Part shown: positions 9,228-18,942 of the stretch, in pieces
Numbering within the stretch: the stretch's first letter is position 1
How the letters are laid out: every line of letters begins with the position of its first letter
From: Corynascus novoguineensis
Taxonomy: Eukaryota > Ascomycota > Sordariomycetes > Sordariales > Chaetomiaceae
Direction: 5' to 3'
Assembly (NCBI GenBank): GCA_033296725.1
Contig: MU857664.1
Location: 68,889-132,888, forward strand
DNA: 64,000 nucleotides
Program-made: the position numbers and the translations under genes
Notes under the pieces: model-generated
Seen by the model: only the letters and a program-made list of their open reading frames with translations
Told to the model about the DNA's origin: nothing
Database searches by the model: none

Positions 9228-12200
9228 CGTCGAATGGCGTGCCCGTCAATCAGCCGCCCGACCCGATCCTCGGCCCCGTAATGGACCGTCTCCCCGACCC
9301 CTTCCCGGCGCCCGACGCTGCCCGGTTTCCCAATACGCGCCGACGGATATCCTCCTCGGCGACAAAAGGTCCCCGATCGGGCTTTTCAGAATCGCATACG
9401 TCCGACCCTGACACGTGCCGGATATGCAGGGGAGAGGGCTCGGTCGAAGAGCCGCTCTTCTTCCCGTGCAAATGCAGTGGGAGCATCAAATATGTCCACC
9501 AGGACTGCTTGATGGAGTGGCTGTCGCACTCGCAAAAGAAACACTGCGAGCTGTGCAAGACCTCTTTCCGCTTCACCAAGCTTTATGACCCAAACATGCC
9601 GAAAGCCCTGCCGGCCCACGTCTTCATCCGCCACACGACGAAATACCTGCTTCGCAACCTGCTTGTTTGGATGAGGGCGGCTCTAGTCGCAAACGTATGG
9701 CTTGTGTGGCTGCCATATCTTATGCGCACGGTATGGTCGTTTCTGTTTTGGATCAGCGACGAGGGGTTGGGCGGTAAGGGAGTTGTTTCTGGGGCAGGCG
9801 GTGACGGATTCGATTTGCTCGCCAGAGCCTCGTACAACAGCAATGTGTGCCCCTCAAGTCCGCTGTTCGCGGCTAGTACCACTATCGCCACCACGATTGG
9901 AGGCGTCATCGACAGCCTTCCCCCGGAATCCGCCAAGTTAGTCAAGGGCCTATATGGCATCAACTTGACGTCCAGCGACCCCATCTATTCCGCCATCCTG
10001 CGCCTCTTCTTTGGCCCCGCGGCCGCCAGGGACAAGCCCGCCGTCGTCTTGAATTTGACCACCGCTGCGACTCTACCAAACTCGTACCACCAGTCACTGC
10101 TCAGCGAAGTGGGCTTTCTTCGCAACTTGACGCGGCATCCCTCTATCAACCGGGCCGTCGTTCATGTACTTGAGGGCCAGATCATCACCGTCCTAGTCAT
10201 AGTATGCTTCATCTTGATCATATTAGTCAGAGACTACGTTGTACAGCAACAACCCGAAATCAACATGCGCGCCGCTTTCGCTGCCGTTGAAAACCCAGTG
10301 CAGCCTGGCCCTGTGGAGCCCGTCCACGGTGAAGTGCAGGCTGAAGCAGAAATCGAGGACGAAGAGCTGGAAGATATGCTGGACGAGGCTGCAGATGCAT
10401 TTGAAGACACGAACAGCGAGACTCTGGAAGATGACCTGAACTCCGCCAGCCACAGCCGTCTTCCTGGGAGCCCTGCTGAGTCATCGTCACGACTGATGTT
10501 TCCCAATACCCTGTTACCGTCTATTCCTAACCAGGGAAGCTCTATGAAAGAGCTTGATGAGACGACAGTGCAGGAATACCTTGACATTTACCGCGAAGCA
10601 GGCGGGGATTTGGAGGAAATCTTGAGGATTGCCCGGGAGCGAAACCTCGAGGCCAGGCTGGACCATTGGATGCGGCTGACAAGGTCAATGATGGCACGGA
10701 ACCAAGAGGGCGAAGTTGGCAATTCCGAGCAGGGTGAATCATCGGTTGGAGCAGTTCCACGCGAGGCGGAGTTGGATCTCGGTCCGTTTGGTTCATTTGC
10801 CGACGAATCAGCCACGGCCGAGGCCAGCAATTCCAAAGGTAAAGACACGCTGGTTGAGGATCTTCAAGAAGCCGTACACCAGCCAATGGGGCACCCCTTG
10901 CGACCGAGGGCGCATACCGACGGCCCTCCCATCAAGAACACAGTCAACCCTTTGGCGAACAACAACTGGTCCTTCGCAGATCTACCGCCGGCTCCCGCTC
11001 AGCGAGAAACACCGAGCCCCGACTTTGAAATCCAAGGGGCTTCCGATTACACCTTCCCACCCTGGGAACCGCCAGAATCATCTAGTGGTACAGCCGCAGG
11101 TTCCAGCCCTCCGGTGCCGGCCGATGATGATCCCTCTCAGACTACTGCAGCTGGTCCAGACACCCCGGACCAAGCCAATGCGTCGCCGGCCTCCCGAGCC
11201 GCTGCCCCACAGGAACCCGCAGGTTTTGTCGGCAGGGTTGCCGATTTTATGTGGCGGGAGGTCGACGTCATTGACGAGACTGACCTCGCTCCTGTCAACT
11301 ACCTCGGCGATTTTGCCGAAGATGACCCTGAGGAGGAAGCCCTTGGAAACATGCAACCCAACGCCGCGGGACAAGATCGGCAGGGTGCCGAGGCAGCAGC
11401 AGCGGCCGGACTTGACGCCGAAGCAATTGAGGACGCAGAGGACCTGGAAGGCATTCTGGAGCTTCTCGGGATGCGCGGACCTGTTGCTGGGCTGTTCCAG
11501 AATGCCATATTTTGCGCATTCCTCGTCAGTATCACCATCTTCGTCGGTGTCTTCATTCCGTATAACATTGGCCGCATCACAATTTGGGGACTTGCGAATC
11601 CCATGCGCATCGCTCGGATGTTCTTCAGCTTCTCCAAGTTTCTCCAGGACTGCGTTCTGCTCTTCCTAGGTCTGGCGTTCTCAACCGTATCGGAGTCGTT
11701 CCACTTGCTGGGTCGCGCGTTGCTGCTCTCGTCCTTCGCCGACTACTCGCTGAGAATCGCGAATGGCTCATGGTTAATGGCTGTCAGCGCCGGAAACAGA
11801 ATCGGCGCCAGCTTCGTGACTGAGTTGCCCCTAATATCTGCATCCGAAGTGCGCAACTTCTCGGCCATCAGCCACGCTGCGCTATTCGTGCTTAAGGACC
11901 ACGTCACCCTCGCCTTTGCCACTTTGTGGCATTCTCTTGGCTTCCTGCTCGGTGGTGACTATGCCGCCAAAAGTGCAGAAGCATACGCCGCAGCCACCAA
12001 GGTGCTGCCAGCAGTTTGGGAGTTTGCGAGGCGAGTGTTACCGACCCTCCTCAACCCGAGTTCCTGGGTTGTCGACCTCGACCTGCCAAAAGCCACGAGC
12101 ACAATCAATCCCGAACTTGCATACTGGGGTGGCATGGACAGGTTTTGGGCCATACTTGCCGGCTACACAGCCGTATCGCTGATGGCCGCGCTCTATTTGC

Positions 12201-14299
12201 GCCGCGGCACTCCGTTTTCAACCACACAGGCAGCCCAAGAGTGGGAAGCATCCGTTATTGACGGGCTCAATCAAGCCAGCGGAGTCATGAAGGTCATTCT
12301 TATCATAAGCATTGAGATGCTCGTATTCCCGCTCTATTGCGGCATGCTCCTTGACGTCGCTCTGCTTCCGCTTTTTGAGCACACGACGCTCAAGTCCCGC
12401 CTCCTTTTCACCCTCAACTACCCAGTCACGTCCATATTCGTGCACTGGTTCATTGGAACCGGCTACATGTTCCACTTTGCGCTCTTTGTGTCCATGTGCC
12501 GCAAGATCATGCGCAAGGGCGTCCTCTACTTCATCCGCGATCCGGATGACCCCGAGTTTCACCCGGTGCGGGACGTTCTGGAGCGCAACGTTACGACGCA
12601 ACTGCGTAAGATATTGTTTTCGGCGTTCGTCTATGGGGCTCTGGTCGTCGTGTGTCTTGGGGGCGTCGTCTGGGGATTGTCCTTGTCCCTCCCTGTCCTA
12701 CCAATCCACTACTCGTCCAACGAGCCGGTCCTCGAGTTTCCAATCGACCTTTTGTTTTACAACTTTTTGATGCCGTTTGCCGTCAAGTTCTTCAAGCCAA
12801 GTCATGGGTTGCATGCCATGTATACCTGGTGGTTTCGCCGGTGCGCGCGGGCTTTGCGCATCACATGGTTCCTCTTCGGCGAGCGACGGGTGGACGAAGA
12901 AGGCCAGCTTGCGCTGCCACAGGATTCGCCCGACCGCAACCTCACATTCTGGAGGCGGTGGTTCCTCGAGGTCGACAACAGTGGCCGAGTTGTGGCACGA
13001 TCGTGGCACGGCATCTTTGAGGGCGGGACAGCCACGCCCCCGACATTGAAGAAAGGACGCATGCGACCTGAAATCGGAAAACAAAGCCTCGTGCGCTCCG
13101 GTCAGCTGATCCCCGATGGACGGTTCGTCCGAACGCCTGCTTCCGACCAGGTCAAGATCCCCAAAGGTGCCGGGGTATTCCTCAACGTGGACGAGAACAA
13201 CAAGAGGCTCGACGACTTGCCGGATCGACCTGAGACAGACATTTACTCGAGCAAACAGTATCAGCTCGTGTACGTGCCACCCCACTTCCGCCTCCGCATC
13301 TTCCTCTTTATCCTTTTTATCTGGATCTTCGCCGCCGTCACGGGTGTCAGCATTACTATCGTCCCGCTGGTCTTTGGCCGATGGATGTTCAAGCAACTGA
13401 TCCCGCCGCACATCCGCACCAACGACATTTACGCGTTCAGCATTGGCATCCACATTCTTGGCTCCGCAGCGTACGCACTCTTTCATGTGCGGTCCATCTA
13501 CCAGGCCGTCAAGGTTCACCTTACAGCGGCTCTGATAGCGATCGGCTATCGTGACGTGTTCCAGAAAGTTTGGAATGCCGCTACCCGTGTTGCCCGTGTC
13601 ATCTTCACCTACTTCTTCGTTCTGCTGGTGTTTCCGCTCCTAGCGTCGTCGCTGTTGGAGCTCTACGCCCTGATTCCGCTCAACGAGTTGATGTATGGCG
13701 CGGTGCTCAAGTCGGATTTTAAAGAATCCCTAGCTGCCGGTACATTCAGGCCTTCGGGTCCGGTTCACACCATCCGAGTGGTTCAGACCTGGACGCTCGG
13801 CCTTCTCTACTTGAAATTGGCCATGCGCATCACCAATACTTGGTTCAGGGGCTCGCGTGTGTCTAACGCAGCGAGAGCGGTTCTACGCCATGGCTGGCTG
13901 GACCCGGATGTCTCAATCCTTACCCGTTCGTTCATCATCCCTGGTCTGGCGATCTGGCTGATTGCCGTGACGGTACCGTTGCTCCTTGCCAAGGTGATAG
14001 TCGCGGACGGCTTCTCGCACACAGTCATTAGGAGCTACCTCACGGGACCGGTTGATGGGCAGCGCAACCAAGCGCTGTACGACGCATGTGCGGTGCTGAT
14101 TTACCGCATGAGCTTCCCTTTCATAGCGCTCGTCATCCTCAGCGGCTTGGCCCTGTGGAGCGTACTTGGCGTTTTTCGAAGCTGGCAGGTGCGGATCCGA
14201 GACGAGGCGTATCTGATCGGCGAGAGACTCCACAACTTTGGCGGGACAAACGCGCCCCGACCCCGGGGCGTTTGGGGGGCTGGCAGGGCAAGGATTTGA
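9224..14299 (+). CDS. SSM4/DOA10: ERAD E3 ubiquitin ligase Doa10 (RING-CH, polytopic)
   Basis: A single uninterrupted frame of 1,691 aa. The N-terminus carries a RING-CH (C4HC3) zinc finger with C65, C68, C82, C84, H92, C95, C108 and C111 in the expected spacing, as in yeast Doa10/Ssm4 and human MARCH6/TEB4. Hydrophobic segments begin just after it (around residues 140-190) and recur through residues 750-1650, consistent with a multi-spanning ER/inner-nuclear-envelope protein. An acidic, Ser/Pro-rich cytosolic loop lies at about residues 380-740. In the known family the enzyme works with Ubc6 and Ubc7 to mark misfolded cytosolic, membrane and sterol-pathway proteins for the proteasome. The length is close to that of the family (yeast is about 1,320 aa and filamentous fungi are longer). 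An eight-codon upstream ORF overlaps its start. Confidence 0.95.
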   Translation: MTSNGVPVNQPPDPILGPVMDRLPDPFPAPDAARFPNTRRRISSSATKGPRSGFSESHTSDPDTCRICRGEGSVEEPLFFPCKCSGSIKYVHQDCLMEWLSHSQKKHCELCKTSFRFTKLYDPNMPKALPAHVFIRHTTKYLLRNLLVWMRAALVANVWLVWLPYLMRTVWSFLFWISDEGLGGKGVVSGAGGDGFDLLARASYNSNVCPSSPLFAASTTIATTIGGVIDSLPPESAKLVKGLYGINLTSSDPIYSAILRLFFGPAAARDKPAVVLNLTTAATLPNSYHQSLLSEVGFLRNLTRHPSINRAVVHVLEGQIITVLVIVCFILIILVRDYVVQQQPEINMRAAFAAVENPVQPGPVEPVHGEVQAEAEIEDEELEDMLDEAADAFEDTNSETLEDDLNSASHSRLPGSPAESSSRLMFPNTLLPSIPNQGSSMKELDETTVQEYLDIYREAGGDLEEILRIARERNLEARLDHWMRLTRSMMARNQEGEVGNSEQGESSVGAVPREAELDLGPFGSFADESATAEASNSKGKDTLVEDLQEAVHQPMGHPLRPRAHTDGPPIKNTVNPLANNNWSFADLPPAPAQRETPSPDFEIQGASDYTFPPWEPPESSSGTAAGSSPPVPADDDPSQTTAAGPDTPDQANASPASRAAAPQEPAGFVGRVADFMWREVDVIDETDLAPVNYLGDFAEDDPEEEALGNMQPNAAGQDRQGAEAAAAAGLDAEAIEDAEDLEGILELLGMRGPVAGLFQNAIFCAFLVSITIFVGVFIPYNIGRITIWGLANPMRIARMFFSFSKFLQDCVLLFLGLAFSTVSESFHLLGRALLLSSFADYSLRIANGSWLMAVSAGNRIGASFVTELPLISASEVRNFSAISHAALFVLKDHVTLAFATLWHSLGFLLGGDYAAKSAEAYAAATKVLPAVWEFARRVLPTLLNPSSWVVDLDLPKATSTINPELAYWGGMDRFWAILAGYTAVSLMAALYLRRGTPFSTTQAAQEWEASVIDGLNQASGVMKVILIISIEMLVFPLYCGMLLDVALLPLFEHTTLKSRLLFTLNYPVTSIFVHWFIGTGYMFHFALFVSMCRKIMRKGVLYFIRDPDDPEFHPVRDVLERNVTTQLRKILFSAFVYGALVVVCLGGVVWGLSLSLPVLPIHYSSNEPVLEFPIDLLFYNFLMPFAVKFFKPSHGLHAMYTWWFRRCARALRITWFLFGERRVDEEGQLALPQDSPDRNLTFWRRWFLEVDNSGRVVARSWHGIFEGGTATPPTLKKGRMRPEIGKQSLVRSGQLIPDGRFVRTPASDQVKIPKGAGVFLNVDENNKRLDDLPDRPETDIYSSKQYQLVYVPPHFRLRIFLFILFIWIFAAVTGVSITIVPLVFGRWMFKQLIPPHIRTNDIYAFSIGIHILGSAAYALFHVRSIYQAVKVHLTAALIAIGYRDVFQKVWNAATRVARVIFTYFFVLLVFPLLASSLLELYALIPLNELMYGAVLKSDFKESLAAGTFRPSGPVHTIRVVQTWTLGLLYLKLAMRITNTWFRGSRVSNAARAVLRHGWLDPDVSILTRSFIIPGLAIWLIAVTVPLLLAKVIVADGFSHTVIRSYLTGPVDGQRNQALYDACAVLIYRMSFPFIALVILSGLALWSVLGVFRSWQVRIRDEAYLIGERLHNFGGTNAPRPRGVWGAGRARI

Positions 14300-15281
14300 C
14301 CTGAAGCTACAGGGCTCACCAGTCTGGGTGGGTGTTTTTCTGGTGCCCTGGCTAAGGTCTTATTTTTAGATGAGCGAAGTTTTTTGTTTCGAGTTTTGGT
14401 TTCAAGGCTGCCAAATGGCTCTCCTAATCGCAGATTTGGCGTTTCGGTGTCACAAAGGTCATGACTGGGTCAACAACAAACATTGGGAGGTGCTGGAACG
14501 GTTGCTGTATGCGTCAGATGCATCAATAGATTCGATGATCTCAGGACAAGGCAAAACTTCCAGTGAAATTCGTCAACATAAGGATTGCCTTACCGCTTAT
14601 TTGGACGGCGGAAAGCCTGTTCGCCAGTGCTATGGCCACGTGCACGAGCGAGCTCTACGTAACTCACGAGTCAGTCGCGGACAGAGGAGATGTTTTCACG
14701 CAATTTGACCCATTAATATTGCGACGCGGTGGCTGTGGGAAGCTTCTTTTTGCTTTTCCACTCTTTTCTGACGAAAGTGCGACGCGTCTTATCGGTGCTG
14801 TTTTATGAGGCTGTACCTCGGATGGTGGAGTAGGTCAAGGGGTGGAAACGTCAATCTCTACATCGACAAACAATGATCTACCTCACAGATCTTTCACAGT
14901 GGAACTTGGGCTGTTACGCGGCGAGCCTGACTCAACTTCAGGCTATCCTAGCCTTGGCAACGACGGCACTCTCAGGCACGGTTGCGGGCCGCGACCCGGA
15001 CAGAGTCCGGATCTATGAGCTCGTCGCCACATCGCCCTTGTACTGAAACTCCGGCGGTGGAGAGCATCCCGAGTGGTGGCACCCAGCTGATTGTCTAGAC
15101 CACTTCGGACAACAGAAAGGGGAGAACTTATAGTTCGAGGCTGATCCTGCTTTGGTTTGCGGTTCTGTCTGTTGACATCGAACTTGGCTGTGCCGCTTCA
15201 CCGTGCTACGCATCTCCGTCTCACTCGTTTAGTAAACCCTCTGCATTCAACTGCTGGTCAGTCGATTCCACGGTCAATAAT
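14300..15281. other. Tandem intergenic region
   Basis: About 980 bp between two plus-strand genes hold the Doa10 3' UTR and the promoter of the transporter gene. No motif, RNA gene or repeat stood out, and the ORFs (up to 112 codons) show no family resemblance. Confidence 0.5.
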
Positions 15282-16826
15282 ATGTCGACAGCACGGCGGA
15301 GCACCCCGGTGTACTCCCGCACCGAGTCCAATCCTTTTACCGACCAAGAGAGCAACACTCGTTTAGAGCCAAACAGCGCGCTACGCAGCCATCCGACCCT
15401 AGCCTCGGCTACGCCACGACATCAACAACTTGAAAGGCTTCCTCAGTCCAGCCAGTCGTCGGTTCGAGGAACACCGGCCTCTTCCAGCCGATCATCTACA
15501 GAATACAACGAAAGCCACTTTGGCGACCTCGAGAAGAGCCTGCCCATCGAGACCATCCCTTCACTCCGGCTCCAGATACTAGAGTCTCTCAGCCGCAATC
15601 ATCATGGCGAGCAACAGGACAGAAATTACAAAGCGCAGTGTGTGGAGTTGAAGTCCAGCAGCAGCAGCATGACGGACCTAGGAGAGACAACCAAATCATG
15701 CCCTAAACTACCCATTCGGGAGCGCCTCGCCCATTTCACCTGGGCGTGGTACACGCTTACCATGTCCACGGGAGGGCTGGCGCTACTGATCCGTTCGCAA
15801 CCGTACAAGTTCGCCGGGCTTGACCAGATCGGTTTAGCCGTCTTTATCCTCAACATCCTGCTCTTCGTGCTGGTCACGTCAGCGCAGGTCACCCGCTTCG
15901 TCCTGTTCCCGGGCACCCTAACGCGCTCCCTCACGCATCCGCGGGAGGGATTCTTCTTCCCGACCTTCCTCCTGTCCGTGGCCACGCTGATTACTTGTAC
16001 CCAGCGATACTGCGTGCCCGAAAACCCGGAGACGGCGCGCGCGACGGCGGGGCTCCTGCTCGGAGCGGTACGGGCCTTCTTCTGGATCTACCTCGTTCTG
16101 TCGACGGCAGTGGCTATTGGGCAGTACTCGTACGTCTTCTCGGCCCACAGCTTTGGCCTGCAAACCATGATGCCGACCTGGATCCTGCCCATTTTCCCTG
16201 TCATGCTCTCGGGCACCATCGCGTCCGTCATCGCGGGCACGCAGCCGCCCGAAGCGGGCGTACCCATCGTCGTCGCTGGGCTGACCTGCCAAGGGCTCGG
16301 CATTGCCGTCGCGTTCATGATGTATGCGCACATGGTCGGCCGTCTGATGCAGTCAGGCCTGCCAAACCGCGAGCACCGGACGGGTCTGTTCATGTGCGTC
16401 GGCCCGCCCGCCTTTACGGCGCTCGCCTTCATCGGCCTTGCCACGGGCCTGCCCGAAAATTTCGACCACGATAGGGACGGCTTCGTCGACGCACTCGTTA
16501 TCGAGACCATGGGTCTGGTTGGGGCCGGCTTCCTGTGGGCGCTGAGCCTCTGGTGGTTTAGTATCGCCGTTCTGGCCGTCGTCCAGAGCCCGCCCAAACA
16601 CTTCCACCTCGCTTGGTGGGCCGCCGTCTTCCCCAACACGGGCTTCATTCTGGCTACGATCTCGGTCGGGTCCGCCTATCACAACGAGGGCATCCTCTGG
16701 TTCTCGACAGCCGCGTCAGTCATGCTGCTGCTAACGTACCTGTTCGTACTGTACCACCACGTGCGTGCCGTCATAGTGCAAGACATCATGTACCCGGGGC
16801 GGGACGAGGATGTGGAGGACCACTGA
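15282..16826 (+). CDS. TDT-family C4-dicarboxylate/malate-type transporter (Mae1-like)
   Basis: A single 514-aa frame. An N-terminal Ser/Thr-rich cytosolic tail of about 145 residues precedes roughly ten hydrophobic helices. The first of these begins with HFTWAWYTLTMSTGG, a hallmark of the fungal voltage-dependent anion channel/TDT family that includes S. pombe Mae1, the sulfite pump Ssu1 and plant SLAC1. A further FFPTFLLSVATLI segment and the C-terminal WWAAVFPNTGFILAT segment fit the same fold. The sequence looks closer to the Mae1/C4-dicarboxylate branch than to Ssu1, but the substrate (malate, other organic acids or sulfite) cannot be fixed from sequence. It would sit in the plasma membrane. 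The ATG at 15282 is the first in frame and gives a full-length protein. It lies on the same side as a decayed FAD oxidase and a P450, a possible metabolic neighbourhood. Confidence 0.85.
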   Translation: MSTARRSTPVYSRTESNPFTDQESNTRLEPNSALRSHPTLASATPRHQQLERLPQSSQSSVRGTPASSSRSSTEYNESHFGDLEKSLPIETIPSLRLQILESLSRNHHGEQQDRNYKAQCVELKSSSSSMTDLGETTKSCPKLPIRERLAHFTWAWYTLTMSTGGLALLIRSQPYKFAGLDQIGLAVFILNILLFVLVTSAQVTRFVLFPGTLTRSLTHPREGFFFPTFLLSVATLITCTQRYCVPENPETARATAGLLLGAVRAFFWIYLVLSTAVAIGQYSYVFSAHSFGLQTMMPTWILPIFPVMLSGTIASVIAGTQPPEAGVPIVVAGLTCQGLGIAVAFMMYAHMVGRLMQSGLPNREHRTGLFMCVGPPAFTALAFIGLATGLPENFDHDRDGFVDALVIETMGLVGAGFLWALSLWWFSIAVLAVVQSPPKHFHLAWWAAVFPNTGFILATISVGSAYHNEGILWFSTAASVMLLLTYLFVLYHHVRAVIVQDIMYPGRDEDVEDH

Positions 16827-17040
16827 TAGATTCGAAAGTAAGGGTAAGATGACAATAATATAGTGGTAAAAGCAGCGATTTGGAGTAATTCCTGGTTTGA
16901 TACATAGCAAAGAAAAAGAAGATAGCAAAAAAAGACAAAAAAATTAGATAGGGTGATCCCTTAGGAAAACCTCAATGGACCAATTTTCAGAGCTACATAC
17001 AGTGACTTGTTTTGTTCAAGCTCCAGAATCTGAACTGTCA
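16827..17040. other. 3' flank of the transporter gene
   Basis: A short AT-rich stretch with A-rich runs (16905-16945) presumably holds the transporter 3' UTR. I see nothing else in it. Confidence 0.4.
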
Positions 17041-17870
17041 TCTGAAATCAAGGTGTAACTCCACGACAGCGAAATTGACCCCTCTTCCAAATTCCCATCG
17101 ACGTGATACTCCAAAAATGTCTTTGGTGCCGTATGTCATGCCGACTATGAGAACCTCAAACGGCAGCAAGACGTAAATGGTACCCAGCTGACGATCAAGT
17201 GTCGTGTCGGCAATCATGTGCTGCCATACCGAATAAAACTGTGCTACCTCTACTGGGCTGCCAAACTTAAAGTCGTATTCATATTGGACTCTGTCTCTCG
17301 GCTCGTAGTGGGTCATGAACAGGAGCTCGGTGATCAATCAAACCGGTACGGCACCCATGAGGGCTTGCTCATACGTTAGGTGGAGACTCAGGGGAGGGAC
17401 GAGGGCTAGGCTCAAAGTTCGTATCCAAAAGAGATCTGCGTTATGGGCGCTGTTGGCCCGCCGTATCTCAACGTCCGCAGTCGCGACCTCTACCTCAACG
17501 GCATAGCCCAAGGTAAAACCCCACATGCGGGACGTTGGGCCAAGCCCTTTCTGCTCTGAGTCAGTTCACAGGATGTTGTGTATCAAGAGTCGAAACTTCA
17601 GGGGATGTCTGCGACGATAGGATGCCCACCAATGCCAACCCCTAAGCAGACAGCGTGCAATATCGCTCTCCCATTCGCATTATGCAGCTTTTTTGCTACC
17701 GCCTCCAACGAAGTACCCACACCGACGGCTGTCTACCAGGTTCTGTTGTTCATTTTGAAGTGCTGAAGGCTGACCATATCGATCATGACTGCACCCCCTA
17801 CACCTCCGATTTGAGAATCCGTAGAAGGCATTAATCATGCCTAGATGCTAGAGTTAGAGAGAATTCACCA
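17041..17870 (-). pseudogene. Decayed berberine-bridge-type FAD-linked oxidase (AA7-like)
   Basis: Reading the minus strand in pieces recovers an ordered set of motifs typical of fungal BBE/glucooligosaccharide-oxidase-like enzymes. These are GGVGGAVMIDMVSLQHF (about 17,800), AVGVGT...KLHNANGRAILHAVCLGVGIGGH (about 17,740-17,630), then GLGPTSRMWGFTLGYAVEVEV with NADLFW (17,545-17,440), then ITELLFMTHYEP and FKFGSPVEVAQFYSVWQ (17,335-17,250). In-frame stops interrupt it: a TAG after NNRTW, a TGA near GGHPIVADIP and a TGA at 17340-17338. A frameshift is likely near 17,830. The C-terminal BBE domain and the extreme N-terminus are missing. The living relatives oxidise sugars or secondary metabolites with bicovalent FAD. 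The family assignment is from memory of the motif order; the breaks are seen directly. Confidence 0.8.
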
Positions 17871-18942
17871 ACCCAAGCGAGTGATTGTCTCATACTGCTT
17901 GGATCCTGCAGGTATTTGCAGTGGCACACTTGAGAACGCCAAACAACTGCCCGGCAGTCGATGGACGAACAAGTGCTGCCGGGAAAACGGGGGTATCGAG
18001 TTTGTATCACCGAAGAAGCAAGGGAGCTATTTGAAAACTCGGCAAAGTCTGCCGATTATTCCAACAGCTTCAATGTACTTTTGTAAAGTGCTTTGGGTGG
18101 TGCTCATCATGGAAGCCGTCAGGGGGCCAGAACGGACGGGACTGCTGAAAAACAGAAGGGGGATCAATAGCACTCCCAGTCCTGGTACTCATCCGAATCG
18201 GATACAAACGATACCACTTGGCGGAACTGCCCATAATATAAGGAGTGATAAGTGGTAACAAAAGACTTATATCGTTCTCATGCTCGCTTTCCTGCTCGCC
18301 CTTCCTGATCCCCTCATTTATTTTTGTCCTATCATGAGACGTTACTACAGGGAAGAGTGACCATGCACACGTTACATGAGACTGAGAAGAGAGGGGGCAG
18401 TCGAAAGTTCGAGGCACGGGAAAGTGATGCACTAAAGAATAGTGCCGAGGCATATACGAGAGACGCAACGCCTTTCCTCGTATTGAAAACCGGGAAAAGA
18501 TAGTATACTACAAATGATTTAACGAATGTAAGGTATCCATTAGTCAGGTCTTCGCTCTCTATATGCCAGCTCATGAGTTCCCACTACGTATGTAATACAT
18601 GTTCCGATCCCCGTACAGAGGTATCTCGTGAATTGTAATACATGTCTAATAGGGGACATGCGACCCTTAGCGAACGCCGTGCAAGTCGCTCCTCGTACAA
18701 GCTCCATATGCGCAATGAGTGTTTTGTACCCTTCATCACTTACAATACCCCATCACCACCCGTTGGCCAGGGTAATTCCGCGCTACCTTCACGAACCGTA
18801 AAGGCATCAGGCGTGCCCTTCGAAACCACGAGAAGGGGCGCGTTCAAATCCGGGTGAGGCATTCGAATCAGGACCAGGACCCTCATTCATACCATCACCG
18901 CGCGTGTTTGTTTTCCCAGACCAACTCCCTATTGCCGCTCAC
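17871..18942. other. Intergenic region between the FAD-oxidase relic and the P450
   Basis: About 1.1 kb without a credible gene. It may hold the former promoter of the decayed oxidase and the P450 3' UTR. Short ORFs here carry no motif. Confidence 0.4.

Noticed and set aside
10716..11669. 317-codon alternative-frame ORF inside Doa10
   Set aside because: It is a shifted reading of the acidic cytosolic loop of a well-supported gene.
18838..18860. GTTCAAATCC resembling a tRNA T-arm (B box)
   Set aside because: No matching A box, anticodon arm or acceptor stem could be built around it.
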